The notes: generated by a model from the sequence alone, not told the origin. 22,521 bases of DNA from RHKX01 sp035759925 (GCA_035759925.1 DASTTY010000052.1:1-22521), one strand, 5' to 3'. Positions 1-8,194 are shown, counted from the first letter of the stretch. Numbers and translations are program-made.

Positions 1-5
1 CTCGC

Positions 6-914
6 ATGGCAGGTGAAGTGCAAATCGCTGACCACAGTGGTCACCAATCTGCGGTTCGGCGCGTGGGTGAGCTCGCCCGACGGCAGTTCGGAGCGGTCTC
101 GCGGCGCCAGCTTCTCGCCGCCGGCGTTTCGGCTGCGCGGATTCGCAGCTGGCTGCGCTCCGGTCGCATCCACCCACGCCACCCCGGCGTCTATGCCTGG
201 GGCCGTGCGGAGCTGAGCACCGAAGGTGAGCTTGCCGCTGCCCTGCTCCTGGCCGGACCGGGCGCGGCGCTGGCCTCCCTCACTGCCCTCTGGTGGATGC
301 GGCTGCTCAACAGGGTGCCGTCCACCATCGAGGTCGCTTCACCGCGTCGGGTCGTCCCGCGTGCAGGCATCGAGGTCTCAACCCTTCGACCCCTCGAGCG
401 CCGCCGCCATCGCGACATGCCGGTGGTGCCGCTCCCCGAGGCGCTGCTCGCCGCCACAGCGGAGCTGAGCCGGAACAGCCTCCGTCTCGTCCTTGCCCGC
501 GCCGAGTTCGAGCACCTGCTCGACCGCCCGGAGCTCGAGGCCGTCCTCCGCAGCGGGCGCCGCGGCACGACCGCCCTCCGCGCCGCCGTCGATGCCCACC
601 TCCCCGCCCTCGCCCGCTGCGCGAACGGCTTCGAACGTGACTTCGTGCTGCTCTGCGAGCGCTACCGCCTGCCGATCCCGGAGCCGAACGTGCGGATCGG
701 CCGCTACCGGCCGGACATGCTCTGGCACGACGCGATGCTGATCGTCGAGCTCGACGGCCACGACGCGCACTCGACGGCGGCGCAGCTCGCCGCCGATGCC
801 CGCCGCCAGGCCGAGCTCGAGCGCCGCGGCTATGCGGTCCTGCGCTTCACCGGCGCGCAGGTCAGCGACGAGGCGAACCGGATCGCGGCCGAGCTCCGTC
901 AGCGGCTCGGGTGA
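6..914 (+). CDS. AbiEi-like HTH / DUF559 endonuclease-fold protein
   Basis: 302 aa. Residues about 18-65 look like the AbiEi_4 antitoxin-type winged-helix segment (ARRQFGAVSRRQLLAAGVS, then the hallmark HPRHPGVYAWG). Residues about 205-300 look like a DUF559/Vsr-like PD-(D/E)xK domain: E209 in NGFERDF, D237 in RYRPD, E249 and D250 in IVELDGH, ending in a GYAVLRFTG strand. This two-part architecture is common in actinobacteria, often many copies per genome, and is usually annotated as a type IV toxin-antitoxin AbiEi family protein or DUF559 protein. No cognate AbiEii nucleotidyltransferase toxin is adjacent, so a working TA pair is not supported here; DNA binding and possibly cleavage is inference. 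The ATG is only 5 bases from the window edge, so an upstream start cannot be excluded. Its 3' end overlaps the convergent acetyltransferase gene by 16 bases. Confidence 0.85.
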   Translation: MAGEVQIADHSGHQSAVRRVGELARRQFGAVSRRQLLAAGVSAARIRSWLRSGRIHPRHPGVYAWGRAELSTEGELAAALLLAGPGAALASLTALWWMRLLNRVPSTIEVASPRRVVPRAGIEVSTLRPLERRRHRDMPVVPLPEALLAATAELSRNSLRLVLARAEFEHLLDRPELEAVLRSGRRGTTALRAAVDAHLPALARCANGFERDFVLLCERYRLPIPEPNVRIGRYRPDMLWHDAMLIVELDGHDAHSTAAQLAADARRQAELERRGYAVLRFTGAQVSDEANRIAAELRQRLG

Positions 915-1531
915 GCGCGCTCCATCCTCCAGACCGGCTCGCCCGAAGGGAGGGTGAGCTCGCCGAGGACCTCGTAGCCGGCGCCGGCGTACCAGGCGAC
1001 GTTCTCGAACGTCCCGGTCTCGAGGTAGGCGGGGACCTCGCAGGCGTCGGCGCGGGCGTCGAAGTCGGCGAGGAGCGCCCGGCCGGCGCCGCGTCCCTGC
1101 TCGTCGGGATGGACGCCGAGGAACCAGAGGTAGGCGTGCTCGTGGCCGACGTGGGCGGCGCGGACCATCCGGTCGAATGCGATGCCGCGGCGGACCGGCA
1201 GCGGCCCGGCGGCGAGCGCCCACGCGAGCTCGTAGACGACGGCCCCGTCGGTCAGCGGCCAGGCGCCGGGCTCGAAGGCGATGCTGACGCCGACCACCGC
1301 GCCATTCCGGCGGGCCGCGACGACCCGGCCGCCGTGGCGGCGACTGGCGGCGACGATCCCGGTGAAGGAGAGCGGGCTGATCAGGCGGCGATGGGCGCGC
1401 CGGCGCGGGCCGATCGCGGCGGCGATCGGGTCGTCGAGGAAGGCGGCGGCGAGGACGCCGGCCGCGGCCCGGACCTGGTCGCGGCCGATCGGGACGATCT
1501 CGAGGGCGTCCGCGGGGGTGCGGCCGCTCAA
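899..1531 (-). CDS. GNAT family N-acetyltransferase
   Basis: About 210 aa. It carries the GNAT acetyl-CoA pyrophosphate-binding motif A, GVHPDEQGRGAGRALL (Q-x-x-G-x-G/A), preceded by the beta4 strand AYLWFLGV and followed by the typical C-terminal YLETGTFENVAWYAGAGYEVLGE. The fold predicts transfer of an acetyl group from acetyl-CoA to an amine; the substrate cannot be told. The start is set at a TTG (1531-1529) that overlaps the TGA of the upstream hemolysin III-like gene as TTGA, implying translational coupling. The reading frame stays open further upstream, but that part is an out-of-frame shadow of the membrane protein. No ATG exists near the domain start, so the exact start is uncertain. 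Confidence 0.8.
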   Translation of the reverse strand: MSGRTPADALEIVPIGRDQVRAAAGVLAAAFLDDPIAAAIGPRRRAHRRLISPLSFTGIVAASRRHGGRVVAARRNGAVVGVSIAFEPGAWPLTDGAVVYELAWALAAGPLPVRRGIAFDRMVRAAHVGHEHAYLWFLGVHPDEQGRGAGRALLADFDARADACEVPAYLETGTFENVAWYAGAGYEVLGELTLPSGEPVWRMERAHPSR

Positions 1532-2349
1532 CCGGCGGGGCCGGCGTAGATCGCCACGGCCGTGAAGTGGGCGATCGCCGCGGCGACGACGAGCACGTGG
1601 AAGATCTCGTGGTAGCCGAAGACGCTCGGCCGCGGGTCTGGCCGTTGCAGCGCGTAGATCACGGCACCGATCGTGTAGAGGACGCCGCCGGCGGCGATCA
1701 GGGCGCCGGCGCCGAGCCCGGCGTTGGCGACGATCGAGGGGAACGCCAGGGCGCCGATCCAGCCGACGATCAGATAGACGACCACCGAGACCCACTTCGG
1801 CGAGCTCGTCCAGAGCAGCTCGACGGCGATCCCCGCCGCGGCGCCGGCCCAGACGGCGATCAAAAGCGCCGTCCCGAGCGCGCCGGGCACGACGAGCAGC
1901 GCGAACGGTGTGACGGTGCCGGCGATCAGCAGGAAGATCATCGAGTGGTCGAGCCGGCGCATCCACATCCGCGCCGCCGGCCGCCGCCAGTTCACCCGGT
2001 GATAGAGGGCGCTGGTGCCGAGCAGCGCCGAGAGCGAGATCGCGTAGATCGCGAGCGCGAGGCGCTCGCGGCCGCCCGACGCGAAGTAGACGAGCAGCCC
2101 GCCGGCGAGCAGCGAGACCGGGAACGAGTACTCGTGGATGACGCCGCGGAGCTTCGGCTTGACCTTCTGCTGGAGCTCGACCGCCGCGGCCTTGGCAGCG
2201 TCGACGCGCTCGCCGGCGGCCGCCTTCGCAGCGTCGACGCGCTCGCCGGTCGCCTCGCGGGCGGCATCGATCCGCTCGCCGACCGCCTCGCGGGCGGCGC
2301 TCGCCCGCTCGCGGCCCGCTTCCGCTGCCTTCCGCATCCCGTCGGTCAT
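1528..2349 (-). CDS. Hemolysin III / PAQR-like membrane protein with 11-residue repeat N-terminus
   Basis: 273 aa integral membrane protein. Residues about 66-270 match the hemolysin III (YqfA/TrhA, PAQR-related) family: seven hydrophobic segments, SALYHRVNW (H117), RRLDHSMIFLLIAGTVTPF (D134, H135) and a C-terminal HEIFHVLVVAAAIAHF (H247, H251, H261). These residues correspond to the zinc-site histidines of PAQR-like proteins. Despite the name, bacterial members are not proven haemolysins; roles in membrane fluidity homeostasis have been proposed. The first about 60 residues are an added charged, alanine-rich helix made of four 11-residue repeats, not part of the usual family core. The ATG at 2349 lies 6 bases after a GATAAT (-10-like, 2361-2356, minus strand), so the mRNA may be leaderless; the nearest purine-rich stretch is about 12 bases away. 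The downstream GNAT gene overlaps its stop codon. Confidence 0.88.
   Translation of the reverse strand: MTDGMRKAAEAGRERASAAREAVGERIDAAREATGERVDAAKAAAGERVDAAKAAAVELQQKVKPKLRGVIHEYSFPVSLLAGGLLVYFASGGRERLALAIYAISLSALLGTSALYHRVNWRRPAARMWMRRLDHSMIFLLIAGTVTPFALLVVPGALGTALLIAVWAGAAAGIAVELLWTSSPKWVSVVVYLIVGWIGALAFPSIVANAGLGAGALIAAGGVLYTIGAVIYALQRPDPRPSVFGYHEIFHVLVVAAAIAHFTAVAIYAGPAG
2185..2316 (-). repeat. Four tandem 33-base repeats coding an 11-residue helical motif
   Basis: Codons 12-55 of the hemolysin III-like gene are four consecutive 11-codon units. The last three read VGERIDAAREA, TGERVDAAKAA and AGERVDAAKAA; the first, GRERASAAREA, is degenerate. DNA similarity is high between the last two units (shared gcagcgtcgacgcgctcgcc on the + strand). 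An 11-residue periodicity fits a right-handed coiled coil or an LEA-like amphipathic helix lying on a membrane. Confidence 0.8.
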
Positions 2350-2641
2350 GAGCCGATTATCCCCTTCCCGGCGAGCAGGTCCGCGAAACGGCTCCGAGGG
2401 GGTCGCCGCGGGCTGGTGCCGGGAGGGCCGAACCCGTAAAATGCGGGGTCAGCCGCGGGCCGGTTCGAAGCTCGTTCCTCCCGGTTTGCGGAAAGCCGCG
2501 AAACCCCGTTCGAAGCCGTCCCTACCCTCCCATCCGGACGCTCAGCGGGACCCGGCGGGCACCCTCGCCGGCCTTGTTACGTCCGACTCAATCGCAACCA
2601 TCCTTCGTTACCACTTAAAGGCGTTCCGAGGAGAGAAAAAG
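2350..2641 (+). promoter_or_regulatory. Leader of nrdJ with repeat-flanked hairpin
   Basis: This 292-base gap separates the divergent hemolysin III-like and nrdJ genes. It holds two copies of GTTCGAAGC (2463-2471 and 2508-2516) on either side of a hairpin: GGTTT 2483-2487 with AAACC 2501-2505, and GCGG 2488-2491 with CCGC 2496-2499, loop AAAG, one bulged G at 2500. The nrdJ ribosome-binding site is AGGAG shortly before the ATG at 2642. A TTGTTA at 2574-2579 could be a -35 element but has no convincing -10 partner. I see no cobalamin riboswitch (no B12 box) and no clear NrdR box. A regulatory role is inference from position and structure. Confidence 0.4.
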
Positions 2642-5464
2642 ATGACCAAGGCAGCTTCCGAGACCCCCCTCGACACGACCGCGAAGGTCGCCGACGGAGG
2701 GCTGCGGATAGACCGCCGGTTCACCTCACCGGACGTCCATCCGTTCGACGAGATCGAGTGGGAGACGCGCGATGCGATCATCGGCGATCCCGCCGCTCCC
2801 GCCTTCGAGCAGCGCGATGTCGAGTTCCCGGCGAGCTGGTCGCAGAACGCGACCAACATCGTCGCCCAGAAGTACTTCCGCGGCCCGCTCGGGACGCCGG
2901 AGCGTGAGCGCTCCGTCCGGCAGATGATCGGCCGCGTCGCCGGGACGATCGCCACCTGGGGCCGCGACGGCGGCTACTTCGCGACGCCGGCCGACGCCGA
3001 CGCCTTCGAGGCCGAGCTCGAGCACATCCTCCTCAACCAGAAGGCCGCCTTCAACTCGCCGGTCTGGTTCAACGTCGGCTTCGAGGAGCACCCGCAGTGC
3101 TCGGCCTGCTTCATCCTCAGCGTCGAGGACACGATGGAGTCGATCCTCGCCTGGAACACCAAGGAGGGACAGATCTTCCGCGGCGGTTCCGGCTCCGGGA
3201 TCAACCTCTCGAACATCCGCGGCTCGACCGAGCAGCTCAGCAAGGGCGGCTACGCCTCCGGCCCGGTCAGCTTCATGCGCGGCGCCGACGCCTGGGCGGG
3301 CACGATCAAGTCCGGCGGCAAGACGCGCCGCGCCGCGAAGATGGTCGTCCTCGACATCGACCATCCCGACATCGAGGACTTCATCTGGTGCAAGGCCAAG
3401 GAGGAGGACAAGGCGGCCGCGCTCCGCGACGCCGGCTTCGACATGTCGATCGACGGTGAGGGCTTCACCTCGATCCAGTACCAGAACGCCAACAACTCGG
3501 TCCGCGTCACCGACGCGTTCATGGAGGCCGTCGAGGCGGGCTCCGACTGGGATCTGACCGCCCGCAAGGACGGCGCCGCGTTGAAGTCGCTGCCGGCCCG
3601 CGAGCTGCTCGACCAGCTCTCCGAGGCGGCCTGGCGCTGCGCCGATCCGGGCATCCAGTACGACACGACGATCAACCGCTGGCACACCTGCCCCGAGTCG
3701 GGACGGATCAACGCATCGAACCCCTGCTCGGAGTACATGCACGTCGACGACTCGGCCTGCAACCTCGCCTCGATCAACCTGATGAAGTTCCGTCGGGCGG
3801 ACGGCAGCTTCGACACCGCCGACTTCGAGCACACCGTCGACATCGTCCTGCTCGCGCAGGAGATCGTCGTCGGCCCGTCGAGCTACCCGACCGAGGAGAT
3901 CGGCCGCAACGCCCGCGCGTTCCGCCAGCTCGGGCTCGGCTACGCGAACCTCGGCGCCTTCCTGATGTCGAACGGCATGCCCTACGACTCCGACGAGGGA
4001 CGCGCCGCCGCGGCGGCGATCACGGCGCTGATGACCGGGCGCGGCTACCGCAAGTCGGCCGAGATCGCCGCCGCGATCGGTCCCTACGAGGAGTACGGCA
4101 AGAACCGCGAGGCCCACAACGGGGTGATGCGGATGCACCGCGACGCCGCCTACGAGATCGCCGACGGCCAGATCGCCGATGCCGAGCTCCTCGCCGCCGC
4201 GCGGCGGTCCTGGGACGAGGCGGTCGCGATGGGCGACGAGCACGGCTACCGGAACGCGCAGGCGACGGTGCTGGCCCCGACCGGGACGATCAGCTTCCTG
4301 ATGGACTGCGACACGACCGGGATCGAGCCCGACTTCTCGCTCGTCAAGTACAAGGAGCTCGTCGGCGGCGGGCAGATGACGATCGTCAACCGCTCGGTGC
4401 CGCTGGCGCTCGAGACCCTCGGCTACACGGCGGAGGCGATCGAGCAGATCAGCGCGTTCATCAACGAGAAGGGCACGATCGTCGGCGCTCCGGGGCTCGA
4501 GGACGGCCACCTGCCGGTCTTCGACGTCGCCGTCGGCGAGCGGGCGATCGGCCACATGGGCCACATCCAGATGATGTCGGCGACGCAGCCGTTCCTGAGC
4601 GGCGCGATCTCGAAGACGGTGAACCTGCCGGAGTCGGCGACGGTCGGCGACATCGCCGAGGCCTACACCGAGGGCTGGAAGGGCGGTTTGAAGGCGCTCG
4701 CGATCTATCGCGACGGCTCGAAGACCGCGCAGGCGCTCCGCACCGACACGAAGGGCTCCGCCGACGCGGAGGAGCCGGTCGAGGCCGTCGTCCCGGTCCG
4801 CCGCCGGATGCCGGCCGAGCGCGAGTCGATCACCCACAAGTTCTCGATCGCCGGCCAGGAGGGCTACATCACTGCCGGCAAGTACGAGGACGGCACGGTC
4901 GGCGAGATCTTCCTGACCGACATCGGCAAGGAGGGCTCGACGCTGCGAGGGATGATGAACGCGTTCGCGACGTCGGTCTCGATCGGCCTCCAGTACGGGG
5001 TGCCGCTCGAGGTCCTGGTCAACAAGTTCAGCTACATGCGCTTCGACCCCGAGGGCATGACGAAGAACCAGGAGATCCCGTTCGCCAAGTCGATGCCCGA
5101 CTACATCATGCGCTGGCTGGCGAGCCGCTTCATCGACGACGCCGACCTGCACGAGGATCTCGGGATCCTCACCCAGGAGGTCCGGGAGCGGAAGAACGCC
5201 CAGCAGGCCCTGTTCAGCGCCGACACCGCCGCGCCGGCGAACGGCAACGGGAACGGCAACGGCGCACCCGCGCCTGAGCCTGAGCGCGTCGCCGAGCCCC
5301 AGCCGGCGGCTGCAGCGCTGACCGACACCCCGCCGGTCGTCCCGGCGCGGATGTCGCGAGAGCTCGACCTCGGCCCCGCCTGCGAGCAGTGCGGCGGGAT
5401 GATGCAGCGGACCGGCAGTTGCTACACCTGCACCAGCTGCGGCAACAACACCGGCTGCGGCTGA
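2642..5464 (+). CDS. nrdJ: Adenosylcobalamin-dependent (class II) ribonucleotide reductase
   Basis: 940 aa, close to the usual length of actinobacterial NrdJ. It reduces ribonucleotides to deoxyribonucleotides using adenosylcobalamin to make the thiyl radical, so it needs no oxygen. Visible motifs: FNSPVWFNVGFEEHPQCSAC near the N-terminus, NPCSE (C362) with the nearby ACNLASINL, and PTGTISFLMDCDTTGIEPDF (PTGTIS 546-551). A low-complexity NGNGNGNG/Pro-Ala-Glu linker then joins a C-terminal cysteine-rich tail with C914, C917, C927, C930, C933 and C939, ending GCG; such tails bind zinc and re-reduce the active-site disulfide. The start is the ATG at 2642, preceded by GAGGAGAGAAAAAG; the open frame upstream to 2138 is antisense to the membrane protein and not coding. 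It is monocistronic, convergent with the P-type ATPase gene. Confidence 0.97.
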   Translation: MTKAASETPLDTTAKVADGGLRIDRRFTSPDVHPFDEIEWETRDAIIGDPAAPAFEQRDVEFPASWSQNATNIVAQKYFRGPLGTPERERSVRQMIGRVAGTIATWGRDGGYFATPADADAFEAELEHILLNQKAAFNSPVWFNVGFEEHPQCSACFILSVEDTMESILAWNTKEGQIFRGGSGSGINLSNIRGSTEQLSKGGYASGPVSFMRGADAWAGTIKSGGKTRRAAKMVVLDIDHPDIEDFIWCKAKEEDKAAALRDAGFDMSIDGEGFTSIQYQNANNSVRVTDAFMEAVEAGSDWDLTARKDGAALKSLPARELLDQLSEAAWRCADPGIQYDTTINRWHTCPESGRINASNPCSEYMHVDDSACNLASINLMKFRRADGSFDTADFEHTVDIVLLAQEIVVGPSSYPTEEIGRNARAFRQLGLGYANLGAFLMSNGMPYDSDEGRAAAAAITALMTGRGYRKSAEIAAAIGPYEEYGKNREAHNGVMRMHRDAAYEIADGQIADAELLAAARRSWDEAVAMGDEHGYRNAQATVLAPTGTISFLMDCDTTGIEPDFSLVKYKELVGGGQMTIVNRSVPLALETLGYTAEAIEQISAFINEKGTIVGAPGLEDGHLPVFDVAVGERAIGHMGHIQMMSATQPFLSGAISKTVNLPESATVGDIAEAYTEGWKGGLKALAIYRDGSKTAQALRTDTKGSADAEEPVEAVVPVRRRMPAERESITHKFSIAGQEGYITAGKYEDGTVGEIFLTDIGKEGSTLRGMMNAFATSVSIGLQYGVPLEVLVNKFSYMRFDPEGMTKNQEIPFAKSMPDYIMRWLASRFIDDADLHEDLGILTQEVRERKNAQQALFSADTAAPANGNGNGNGAPAPEPERVAEPQPAAAALTDTPPVVPARMSRELDLGPACEQCGGMMQRTGSCYTCTSCGNNTGCG

Positions 5465-5511
5465 GGGCGTCGGAGGGCCGTGGCCGGACGGGCCGAGAGG
5501 CGCCGGGCTCG

Positions 5512-5539
5512 GCTCAGCGGCCATGCCAGGACGCTGAGC
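5512..5539. terminator. Probable bidirectional hairpin terminator
   Basis: An 8-bp perfect stem, GCTCAGCG (5512-5519) with CGCTGAGC (5532-5539), and a 12-base loop, lies between the convergent nrdJ and P-type ATPase genes. No T-tract follows on either strand, as is common for high-GC actinobacterial terminators. Confidence 0.5.
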
Positions 5540-5561
5540 GGTTCAGCTCACCGGCGGCTCG

Positions 5562-7961
5562 TCAGGCCATTGCCGACGACGGCTCGGCGCCAGCGAGCGG
5601 TGGTTGCCCGGATCGCTCGGTGCTCTCCTCGTCGTCCGGCAGCCGGAGGCGCTTCAGCAGCAGGGCATTGACGGCGACGATGAAGCTTGATCCCGACATC
5701 GAGAGCGCGGCGATCTCGGGGCGCAGCATCAGGCCCAGCGAGGGCTCGAAGACGCCGGCGGCGATCGGCAGCGCGATCGAGTTATAGCCGACCGCCCAGC
5801 CGAGGTTCTGGCGCATCTTCCGCAGCGTGCCGCGGCCGACGAGCAGCGCCGTCGGGACGTCGAGCGGATCGGAGCGCATCAGGACGACGTCGGCCGTCTC
5901 GATCGCGACGTCGGTCCCGGCGCCGATCGCGATCCCGAGGTCGGCCTGGGCGAGCGCCGGCGCGTCGTTGACGCCGTCGCCGACCATCGCCACCCTGCGG
6001 CCGCGGTCCTGAAGCTCGGTCACCTTCGCCGCCTTGTCGCCGGGCAGGACCTCGGCGATGACGCTGTCGATCCCGAGCTGCTCGGCGATCCGCTCCGCCG
6101 TCGCCTGGTTGTCGCCGGTCAGCATTGCGACCTCGACACCGAGCTCATGGAGGGCTTCGACGGCGGCGACCGAGGTCTCGCGGGGGGCATCGGCGATGCC
6201 GAAGATCCCGGCCGCGCGCCCGTCGATGGCCGCCAGGACGGCGGTCCGGCCGCTGGCGGCGATCTCGTCGCGTCGCGGCCCGATCGCGCCGAGCTCGACC
6301 CCCTCGCGCTCGAGGAGGCGCCGATTGCCGACGGCGACGCGACGTCCATCGACCGTGGCGACGGCGCCGTGGCCGGGAACGCTCTCGAAGTCGGTGGCCT
6401 CGGCCGAGTCGGCGCCCCCTTCCTCGGCGCGACGAACGATCGCCTCCGCGAGCGGGTGCTCGGAGGAGCGCTCGACGGCGGCTACGAGCTCGAGGAGTTC
6501 CGCTTCGGCGATCCCGTCTGCGACCACGTCGGTCACCTCGGGCTCGCCCCGGGTCAGGGTCCCGGTCTTGTCCATCACGACGACGTCGATCCGGGCGGAC
6601 GTCTCCAGCGCGATCGCGCTCTTGAACAGGACCCCGCGCTTGGCGCCGAGGCCGGTACCGACCATGATCGCCGTCGGCGTCGCCAGCCCGAGGGCGTCCG
6701 GGCAGGTGATCACGACGACCGTGATCGCGAAGAGGATCGCGTCCGACGTCGGCTTGTCGCTGAAGATCATCCAGGCGGCGAACGTGACCGCGCCGCCCAC
6801 CAGGGCGACGAGGACGAGCCAGAAGGCGGCCCGGTCGGCCAGCTTCTGGCCCGGCGCCTTCGAGTTCTGCGCCTCCTGGACGAGCTTGACGATCTGCGCC
6901 AGCGCCGTGTCGGCGCCGACCTTGGAGGCGCGTACCCGGAGCGTGCCGTTGGCGTTGATCGTCGCTCCGATGACCTCCGATCCCGTCTCCTTGTGGACCG
7001 GGAGGCTCTCGCCGGTGACCATCGACTCGTCGACCTCGCTCTCGCCGTCGATGACGACGCCGTCGACCGCGATCTTCGCGCCAGGGCGGACGAGCAGGAG
7101 GTCACCGACGACGACCTCGGCCGTCGGCACCTCGATGGTCTCGCCGTCGCGGACGACGAGCGCCGTCGACGGCGCCAGGTCGAGCAGGGTGCGGATCGCG
7201 TCGTTGGCGCCGCCGCGGGCGCGCATCTCGAACCAGTGCCCGAGCAGGACGAACGAGGCGAGGACGCTGGCGGCCTCGTAGAAGACCTCGCCGCCGCCGG
7301 TCAGGGTGATGACCAGCGAGTAGAGCCAGCCGGCGCCGACGGCGACCGCGACCAGGACCATCATGTCCAGCGTCCGCTGCCGGAGGGCACTGACTGCACC
7401 GGTGAAGAAGATCGCGCAGGAGTAGAGGATCACCGGCAGGCTGAGGATCAGCGCGAAGACGTCCTCGCGCATGCCGAACGGCGCGGCGACGTCGAAGCCG
7501 AAGACATCGCTGCCGATCGGCGACCAGAGCACGATCGGGATCGAGAACAGCGCCGCGACGAGGAAGCGATTGCGCATGTCGCGGACCATGTCGTCCATCG
7601 ACATGGCGCCGTGGCCGCCGTGGCCCATCACCTCGTCCGGCGTCCGCATCGCCTCCTCCTCGTCGTGGCCGGGAGCCGCTGCCGGCGCCTCCCCGTCCAT
7701 CAACATCGGGTCGCAGACGTGCTCGGGGACGGACTGCCCGGCGCAGTGATAGCCGCACTCGGTCACCCAATCGCGAAGGTCATCGAGCGACGTCGCGTCC
7801 GGGTCGAAGGTGACCGTGGCGGTCTGGCTGACCGGGTTCGCTTCGACCTCGAGGACGCCGGGGCGGCGGCCGATCGCGGCCTCGACGACCGCCTTCTCGG
7901 AGGCGCGGAGCATCCCCGCGGCCTCGATCACGACGGTCTCGGGCGCTGTTGCGGTCTTCAT
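5562..7961 (-). CDS. P1B-type heavy-metal ATPase with CPD membrane motif (probable copper exporter)
   Basis: 799 aa from the ATG at 7961. This start has GAGGAG 5 bases upstream; the GTG at 7967 lies inside that site and is rejected. N-terminus: a ferredoxin-like HMA fold lacking CxxC (EAAGMLRASEKAV), ending in GYHCAGQSVPEHVCDP (C69, C73, C83), then a His/Met-rich stretch (MGHGGHGAMSMDDM). Catalytic parts are complete: TGES (316-319), phosphorylated D464 in DKTGT, SSEHPLAEA, MLTGDN and MVGDGVNDAP. The transmembrane metal motif is CPD (420-422), not CPC or CPH; the codons TGC CCG GAC confirm it. Later membrane segments have GYNSIALP and SMSGSSF, as in copper P1B pumps. It sits 2 bases downstream of copZ, so they are co-transcribed and probably translationally coupled under the operator at 8239-8259. 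Copper is the likeliest substrate from context, but the CPD site leaves specificity and transport direction open. Confidence 0.93.
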   Translation of the reverse strand: MKTATAPETVVIEAAGMLRASEKAVVEAAIGRRPGVLEVEANPVSQTATVTFDPDATSLDDLRDWVTECGYHCAGQSVPEHVCDPMLMDGEAPAAAPGHDEEEAMRTPDEVMGHGGHGAMSMDDMVRDMRNRFLVAALFSIPIVLWSPIGSDVFGFDVAAPFGMREDVFALILSLPVILYSCAIFFTGAVSALRQRTLDMMVLVAVAVGAGWLYSLVITLTGGGEVFYEAASVLASFVLLGHWFEMRARGGANDAIRTLLDLAPSTALVVRDGETIEVPTAEVVVGDLLLVRPGAKIAVDGVVIDGESEVDESMVTGESLPVHKETGSEVIGATINANGTLRVRASKVGADTALAQIVKLVQEAQNSKAPGQKLADRAAFWLVLVALVGGAVTFAAWMIFSDKPTSDAILFAITVVVITCPDALGLATPTAIMVGTGLGAKRGVLFKSAIALETSARIDVVVMDKTGTLTRGEPEVTDVVADGIAEAELLELVAAVERSSEHPLAEAIVRRAEEGGADSAEATDFESVPGHGAVATVDGRRVAVGNRRLLEREGVELGAIGPRRDEIAASGRTAVLAAIDGRAAGIFGIADAPRETSVAAVEALHELGVEVAMLTGDNQATAERIAEQLGIDSVIAEVLPGDKAAKVTELQDRGRRVAMVGDGVNDAPALAQADLGIAIGAGTDVAIETADVVLMRSDPLDVPTALLVGRGTLRKMRQNLGWAVGYNSIALPIAAGVFEPSLGLMLRPEIAALSMSGSSFIVAVNALLLKRLRLPDDEESTERSGQPPLAGAEPSSAMA

Positions 7962-7963
7962 CG

Positions 7964-8194
7964 TCACTCCTCAGGAATGGCGACGTCGTAGCCCTCGGCG
8001 CGAATCGCGGCCACGAGCGCGTCGCGGTCGAGTCGCTCCCCGTGAACGCGGGCGGTCCCCGACTCGAGATCGACATCGGCCGAGCTCACCCCGTCGACGC
8101 CCTCGAGCGCCTCGCCGACGTGAACAACGCAACTGCCGCACGTCATCTCCGCGACCTTCAGCTCCTCGGTGTTCCTCTGCGTCATCTGACTCAT
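7964..8194 (-). CDS. copZ: CopZ-like copper chaperone (HMA domain)
   Basis: 76 aa, a single heavy-metal-associated domain. EMTCGSC gives the Cu(I)-binding pair C19 and C22, and the rest follows the babbabb pattern (VVHVGEALEGVDGVSSADVDLESGTARVHG, then LVAAIRAEGYDV). Such proteins carry Cu(I) in the cytoplasm to P1B ATPases or to the CsoR repressor. The ATG at 8194 has AAAGG 8 bases upstream; a GTG at 8203 is an in-frame alternative with worse spacing. Its TGA lies inside the ribosome-binding region of the following ATPase gene, with only 2 bases between stop and next start. A perfect copper-type operator lies 45 bases upstream. Confidence 0.92.
   Translation of the reverse strand: MSQMTQRNTEELKVAEMTCGSCVVHVGEALEGVDGVSSADVDLESGTARVHGERLDRDALVAAIRAEGYDVAIPEE

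Noticed and set aside
899..1966. N-terminally extended 355-aa version of the GNAT protein
   Set aside because: The extra 145 residues are an Arg-rich shadow of the hemolysin III-like gene; the GNAT fold starts just after its stop codon.
2461..2480. LexA/SOS-box-like GAA...GTTC near the nrdJ leader repeats
   Set aside because: The spacing between GAA and TTC is 5, not the 6 required by the actinobacterial GAAC-N4-GTTC box.
2350..2641. Cobalamin riboswitch upstream of nrdJ
   Set aside because: Expected for a B12-dependent enzyme, but no B12-box-like block or conserved core could be found in the leader.
2726..5524. 932-codon open frame antisense to nrdJ
   Set aside because: Frame shadow from third-position G/C bias; the translation is low-complexity Arg/Val/Asp/Gly-rich with no motif, and the opposite strand encodes a clear NrdJ.
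6147..7991. 614-codon open frame antisense to the CPD ATPase
   Set aside because: Same composition artefact; no domain seen and it spans the promoter-proximal part of a well-supported gene.
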